From: Gammaproteobacteria bacterium
GTDB taxonomy: Bacteria; Pseudomonadota; Gammaproteobacteria; Competibacterales; Competibacteraceae
NCBI GenBank assembly: GCA_024235135.1
Contig: JACKMZ010000001.1
Location: 755,001-819,000 of the forward strand
DNA: 64,000 nt
Direction: 5' to 3'
In this document: piece by piece, positions 60,286-64,000 of the stretch
Position numbering within the stretch: position 1 is the first letter of the stretch
Layout: each line of letters begins with the position of its first letter
The notes under the pieces: generated by a model
The model's input: only the letters and a program-made list of their open reading frames with translations
What the model was told of the DNA's origin: nothing
Databases searched by the model: none
Translations under genes and position numbers: made by a program

Positions 60286-62118
60286 TCACGCCGTGTCCGC
60301 GGGCACATTTACGGTTTCAGTTTGCGTGTCGGACTGACGTTCTTTCAATTGCAGAGCCCATAATTGGGCATAAATTCCGCCGCGTTCCAGTAATGCGTCA
60401 TGTTCTCCCCGCTCGGCGATGCGTCCCTGTTCCAGTACCACGATTTCGTCGGCGTCGACGATGGTGGACAAGCGGTGAGCGATGACCAGCGTCGTGTGTT
60501 CCGCGGAGACCTGCCGTAACGACTGCAGAATCGCCCGTTCCGCTTTGCTGTCCAGTGCTGAGGTCGCCTCGTCGAAAATCAGTATTTGAGGGCGTTTCAG
60601 TATCGCGCGGGCAATGGCCACGCGCTGTTTTTCGCCGCCGGACAATTTGAGACCGCGCTCGCCGACCAGGGTATCGTAACCCTGAGGCAGACTCATGACG
60701 AAATCGTGCAATTGAGCCAGGCGTGCGGCTCCGAGAATATCTTCACGACTGGCGTCTGGATTGGCATAGGCCAAATTGTAATACAGCGTGTCGTTGAACA
60801 GCACCGTGTCCTGGGGAACGATACCGATGACGGAACGCAGGCTTTCCTGGGTAACGTCGCGTAGGTCCTGGCCGTCGATGAGTATGCGGCCCTTGCCAAC
60901 ATCGTAAAAACGGAACAGTAGACGGGCCAGGGTGGATTTGCCCGCCCCACTGGGGCCTACCACCGCGAGTTTGCGGCCGGGTGGAATCGTCAGGCTCACG
61001 TCAAAAAGAATTTGCCGGTCCGGGTTATAGGCAAACTGCACGTGTTCGAACCGCACCTCGCCGCGGCTGACCGAAAGCTCCGTGGCGCCGGGCCGATTCT
61101 GAATCTCCGATTGTTCGTCCAATAATTGCACCAGCAAATCCATATCGGCCAATGAATATTTAATTTGCCGGTAAATGATGCCGAGAAATCCTAGCGGTAG
61201 AAAAAGCTGGAGCATCAGGGCGTTGACCAGCACCAAGTCGCCCAAGGTCATGGCCCCGGCGAGAACCTGATGGGCGGCGAAAAACATGATCAGGGTGACG
61301 CCCAGGGCGATGATGGCGCCTTGTCCGAAATTGAGCACGGACATGGATGTCTGGCTCAGCACGGCGCTGTTCTCCCAAGCGGCCAGCGTGTCGTCGCAAC
61401 GCCGAGATTCCCATTCCTCGTTGCCGAAGTATTTCACGGTCTCGTAATTGATCAGGCCGTCGATCGCCTCGTTGTTGGCCTTGGATTCCAGACGGTTCAT
61501 GGTGTGGCGGTAATCCATCCGCCAATGGGTGATCGCCAGGGTAAAGCCCACGTAACCGCCGACGCTGAGTAATACGATCAAACTGAATATCCAGTCGTAT
61601 CGGCTCACCAGAATTACGCCGACCAGGACGAATTCCACCAATACGGGCAGAATGCTGAATGTCAAATAATTCAACAGGGAACTGAGACTGCGTGCGCCTC
61701 GTTCCAGGTCACGGCTGATGGCCCCGGTCTTGCGCTCCAGGTGAAAGCGCAGGGATAAACCGTAGAGATGACGCAGGGTGCGCAGAGTCAGGCGGCGCAT
61801 TGCCCGGTAACGAACCCGCGCAAATAGAACGTCGCGTATTTCGTCGAACAAGGCGCTGCTCATACGCAGCAAGCCATACGCCAGTAGCAAGGTGATAGGC
61901 AGAGCCACGTTCCGCTGCTGAGTTGTGTCCAGATGGTCGACGATTTCCTTGAGCACCAAAGGTACGCCGACATTGGCGAGCTTGGCTAGCACCAGACAGC
62001 CCAAGGCCAGCAGAACCCGTTGCCAGAATTCTCCAAGATAAGGCAATAGAGCGCGGAGATTGGACCAGTCGTTGCGTCCGCTGTGCGGCGATTCGGTACG
62101 ACCTGAGTAAGGAGGCAT
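60286..62118 (-). CDS. ABC exporter of the Atm1/HMT1 type
   Basis: This 610-residue half-transporter has six membrane helices (about 40-330) and a C-terminal ATPase: Walker A GPSGAGKS, signature LSGGEKQRVAIARAI and Walker B ILIFDEATSALD. Sequence such as RDVLFARVRYRAMRRLTLRT and RFHLERKTGAISRDLERG is typical of the Atm1/ABCB7 group, which exports glutathione-linked sulphur species or metals. It could support Fe-S cluster supply; that is inference from family knowledge. Confidence 0.88.
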   Translation of the reverse strand: MPPYSGRTESPHSGRNDWSNLRALLPYLGEFWQRVLLALGCLVLAKLANVGVPLVLKEIVDHLDTTQQRNVALPITLLLAYGLLRMSSALFDEIRDVLFARVRYRAMRRLTLRTLRHLYGLSLRFHLERKTGAISRDLERGARSLSSLLNYLTFSILPVLVEFVLVGVILVSRYDWIFSLIVLLSVGGYVGFTLAITHWRMDYRHTMNRLESKANNEAIDGLINYETVKYFGNEEWESRRCDDTLAAWENSAVLSQTSMSVLNFGQGAIIALGVTLIMFFAAHQVLAGAMTLGDLVLVNALMLQLFLPLGFLGIIYRQIKYSLADMDLLVQLLDEQSEIQNRPGATELSVSRGEVRFEHVQFAYNPDRQILFDVSLTIPPGRKLAVVGPSGAGKSTLARLLFRFYDVGKGRILIDGQDLRDVTQESLRSVIGIVPQDTVLFNDTLYYNLAYANPDASREDILGAARLAQLHDFVMSLPQGYDTLVGERGLKLSGGEKQRVAIARAILKRPQILIFDEATSALDSKAERAILQSLRQVSAEHTTLVIAHRLSTIVDADEIVVLEQGRIAERGEHDALLERGGIYAQLWALQLKERQSDTQTETVNVPADTA

Positions 62119-62645
62119 GAGGGCTGATTCTTGAGGGCTTACTGAATAGATGCTGGGTATTCAAGCACAATGGGATGATATTAGCTGTTCGGAAATGCTG
62201 TGCCAATGTCCGGGTTAGGTAGGCTAAGCCAGCCTAATCGATTGTTGGGAGAACGGCTTATGCCTAATCGTGGGGTCGGACAATCGACGTATTCGTTGGA
62301 TTAAAAACAATGTTTATTGATCCAATGCAAAAATCGTTATTTTGCGATACAGTAAACTACACTCGCCTCTTTATGCCTGGTTTGTATTCCGCTAACCAGC
62401 GTTATCATCCGTCTCGGACGAGGGACGGAGTCAAAACCGACATCCACGAATCTATCTTCTGCCGTCAGCGTGGGGAAGTGCCGGAAATCGATACACGGAT
62501 GGCTCGATATCGAGTAATTGGCAGTCATTAAATTGTGCAGTCGTAGGAAGATGGAATTCCATTCTTAAGCGAGAAGGGATAAAACGATCGACCTTTAAAA
62601 ACTATTAGGCGCTGATGCGCCGATCTCTTAGCCGAGACACCCATT
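62119..62645. other. Intergenic stretch
   Basis: About 530 bases between the divergent ABC exporter and hemerythrin genes. The only structured element I note is the hairpin GGCGC-TGAT-GCGCC at 62608-62621, just before the hemerythrin gene. Short open frames have no recognisable content. Confidence 0.45.
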
Positions 62646-63071
62646 ATGGGAAGAAAAAAGTGCCCTGCCATCAGCGTCGGCTGTACGGCCATCGACGCTG
62701 AACATGAGATGCAACTCGGCATGCTTGAAGAGTTGCAGCACGCTATAGCGAAAGGCCGCCGTAAATCCAAGATCGAAGGTCTGCTCACTCAGTTGATCTG
62801 TTTTACCATGTCCCATCACCAGTCGGAGCAACTGTTGATGCGCCTTTATGCCTTTCCCGGTTATGCAGCCCATTCGGACGAGCATCAGCAATTGATCGAA
62901 AGACTCAAAAAGCTGCGTAGACAGTTTCGTAATGACGAAGTGATCCTTACGGCCGCGTGGGGCGAAACGGTGGAGGAATGGCTGCTTGACCACATCCGCG
63001 GCGCTGACGCCGTGTTGGGCAAATACCTCTGCGAGGCGGAGCCGGTTAACCCGATGCTGATGGTGAATTGA
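62646..63071 (+). CDS. Bacteriohemerythrin
   Basis: This 141-residue single-domain hemerythrin is an oxygen-binding non-haem di-iron protein. Ligands are seen as IDAEHEMQ, SHHQSEQLL (H-x3-E), SDEHQQLI and LLDHIRGAD (H-x4-D). Such proteins bind oxygen or serve oxygen sensing and delivery, which would suit a nitrogen fixer. No ribosome-binding site stronger than average is seen. Confidence 0.9.
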   Translation: MGRKKCPAISVGCTAIDAEHEMQLGMLEELQHAIAKGRRKSKIEGLLTQLICFTMSHHQSEQLLMRLYAFPGYAAHSDEHQQLIERLKKLRRQFRNDEVILTAAWGETVEEWLLDHIRGADAVLGKYLCEAEPVNPMLMVN

Positions 63072-63117
63072 ACGTCACGCGTCATCGACCGCTTTGGGAT
63101 ACGGGGGCCAGTTGTCT

Positions 63118-64000
63118 TCAGACGTAATAAAAAATCAAGCAACTGGCCAGCAACACGGCAACCCACAGCACCATGCTACCCGTCGGCCAGGTACGGGCTA
63201 ACCGGCCTTCGGGTCCGTGATGGCGGTATAGCGTATTGACGATTGCTTGAATCGGCTGCTGGGCGCTGTCGATGACGCGCTGGTGCAAACCTTCGATGGT
63301 GTCCCATAAGTCCTTGGCGGCGGTGGGTAATACCCGACGATACAGCCAATCCAGATCCAGATTGACGGAACGTAACTCGGGCGGATAGACACCGGTGCGA
63401 ATCAACACAGCAAAGGCCAGGGCCGAAAAGGTTAGCAATTGCAGTTGGGTGATGACGTGGGTGACGGTGTACGGCTGGTAATCCAACGGGTAGGGCAGGA
63501 TGGCATACAACGCGCCTGGAAATAGGCCGATCCCCAAACAAAGGCAAGCGGCCAAACTCATGGCGATCAGCATGTGAGTGGGCGCTTCCTGACAACGGAT
63601 ACCGCTGTCATGGGCGAAAAAGGCGAAATACGGAATCTTGATGCCGGCGTGGTGGAACACGCCCGCCGAGGCGAATAGCAGAAATAGCCAGCAAAGCCAG
63701 TGTCCCTCCTGAGCCGCGGCCTCCATGATCAGGGATTTGGTGGCGAAGGCGCTAAACAGCGGAAAGGCCGAGATGGACGCCGCACCGACCATGCACAAGC
63801 CTGTCGTCACGGGCATGGATTTGTAGAGCCCGCCGAGATCGGAACCATTCACCGTACCGGTGCGCAGCAGAACCGCTCCCATGCTCATGAACAGCAAGCC
63901 TTTGAACAGAATATCCGCGAAAGCGTGTGCCGCTGCCCCATTCAGCGCCAATTCCGTGCCGATGCCGACCCCGACTACCATGAAGCCGAGCTGATTGTTC
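63118..64000 (-). CDS. Na+/H+ antiporter subunit D / complex I-like membrane subunit, 3' part
   Basis: These are the C-terminal 290 or so residues of a proton-conducting membrane subunit (NuoL/NuoN/MrpD family), continuing past the window end. Conserved parts include HAFADILFKGLLFMSMGAV, with the lysine of the antiporter helix, and SAFPLFSAFATKSLIMEAA. An extended C-terminus with several helices follows. It resembles subunit D of gammaproteobacterial antiporters, but the genes beyond the window would decide the complex. Confidence 0.85.
   Translation of the reverse strand, partial: NNQLGFMVVGVGIGTELALNGAAAHAFADILFKGLLFMSMGAVLLRTGTVNGSDLGGLYKSMPVTTGLCMVGAASISAFPLFSAFATKSLIMEAAAQEGHWLCWLFLLFASAGVFHHAGIKIPYFAFFAHDSGIRCQEAPTHMLIAMSLAACLCLGIGLFPGALYAILPYPLDYQPYTVTHVITQLQLLTFSALAFAVLIRTGVYPPELRSVNLDLDWLYRRVLPTAAKDLWDTIEGLHQRVIDSAQQPIQAIVNTLYRHHGPEGRLARTWPTGSMVLWVAVLLASCLIFYYV

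Overview
The window looks like a chromosomal segment of a GC-rich gammaproteobacterium that fixes nitrogen. RecBCD of gamma type, HemN, HemH, NifB and NifQ, an Mrp/complex-I-like antiporter subunit and nif-linked iron-storage genes all fit this. A relative of the Chromatiales or Competibacteraceae is plausible, but the genus cannot be fixed from the sequence alone. I saw no rRNA, tRNA, CRISPR array, prophage or intact insertion sequence.

Layout. 1-0.4 kb holds the 3' end of an AcuI/YhdH-type reductase. 0.4-9.1 kb is a complete recC-recB-recD operon on the minus strand. 9.2-13.6 kb is a small specialised-metabolism locus: two flavin-dependent halogenase-like enzymes flanking a chorismatase, with a divergent acyl carrier protein. 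13.7-16.4 kb carries a hydroxyacid dehydrogenase, an unknown protein and an MepA-like murein endopeptidase. 16.8-19.2 kb has hemH and an efflux adaptor with no pump gene after it. 19.3-25.6 kb is a 2-aminoethylphosphonate (AEP) uptake and degradation operon (binding protein, ATPase, fused permease, FAD oxidase, PhnX) behind a recognisable Pho box and -10 element. 25.6-27.2 kb is mostly non-coding and contains one small HTH/zinc-ribbon gene. 27.2-32.9 kb has a glycerophosphodiesterase and two paralogous Ser/Thr kinases. 32.9-39.9 kb carries an Fe-type alcohol dehydrogenase, NhaP-type antiporter, HemN, a DUF2269/SDR-DoxX pair, a VOC pseudogene and a pyroglutamyl peptidase. 40.3-45.1 kb has a frameshifted secreted protein, RtcB, an L,D-transpeptidase, PgsA and UvrC.

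45.2-51.7 kb is an iron and nitrogen-fixation neighbourhood: bacterioferritin, an Irr/Fur-type regulator, bacterioferritin-associated ferredoxin, NadC, then nifB-ferredoxin-nifQ-ferritin. nifB has a classical promoter: three TGT-N10-ACA elements, an IHF-like site and a sigma-54 -24/-12 element. The genes plausibly store and release iron, build NifB-co and deliver molybdenum.

51.8-64 kb holds an eight-haem cytochrome with HEAT-like and TPR segments, an asparagine-synthetase homologue lacking Cys2, a gingipain-like C25 peptidase with duplicated N-terminal domains, a small exported protein, an Atm1-type ABC exporter, a hemerythrin and the 3' part of an antiporter subunit D. The most interesting loci are the halogenase/chorismatase/ACP cluster, the Cys2-less synthetase next to the C25 peptidase, the Pho-controlled AEP operon, and the tandem kinases with fresh internal repeats.
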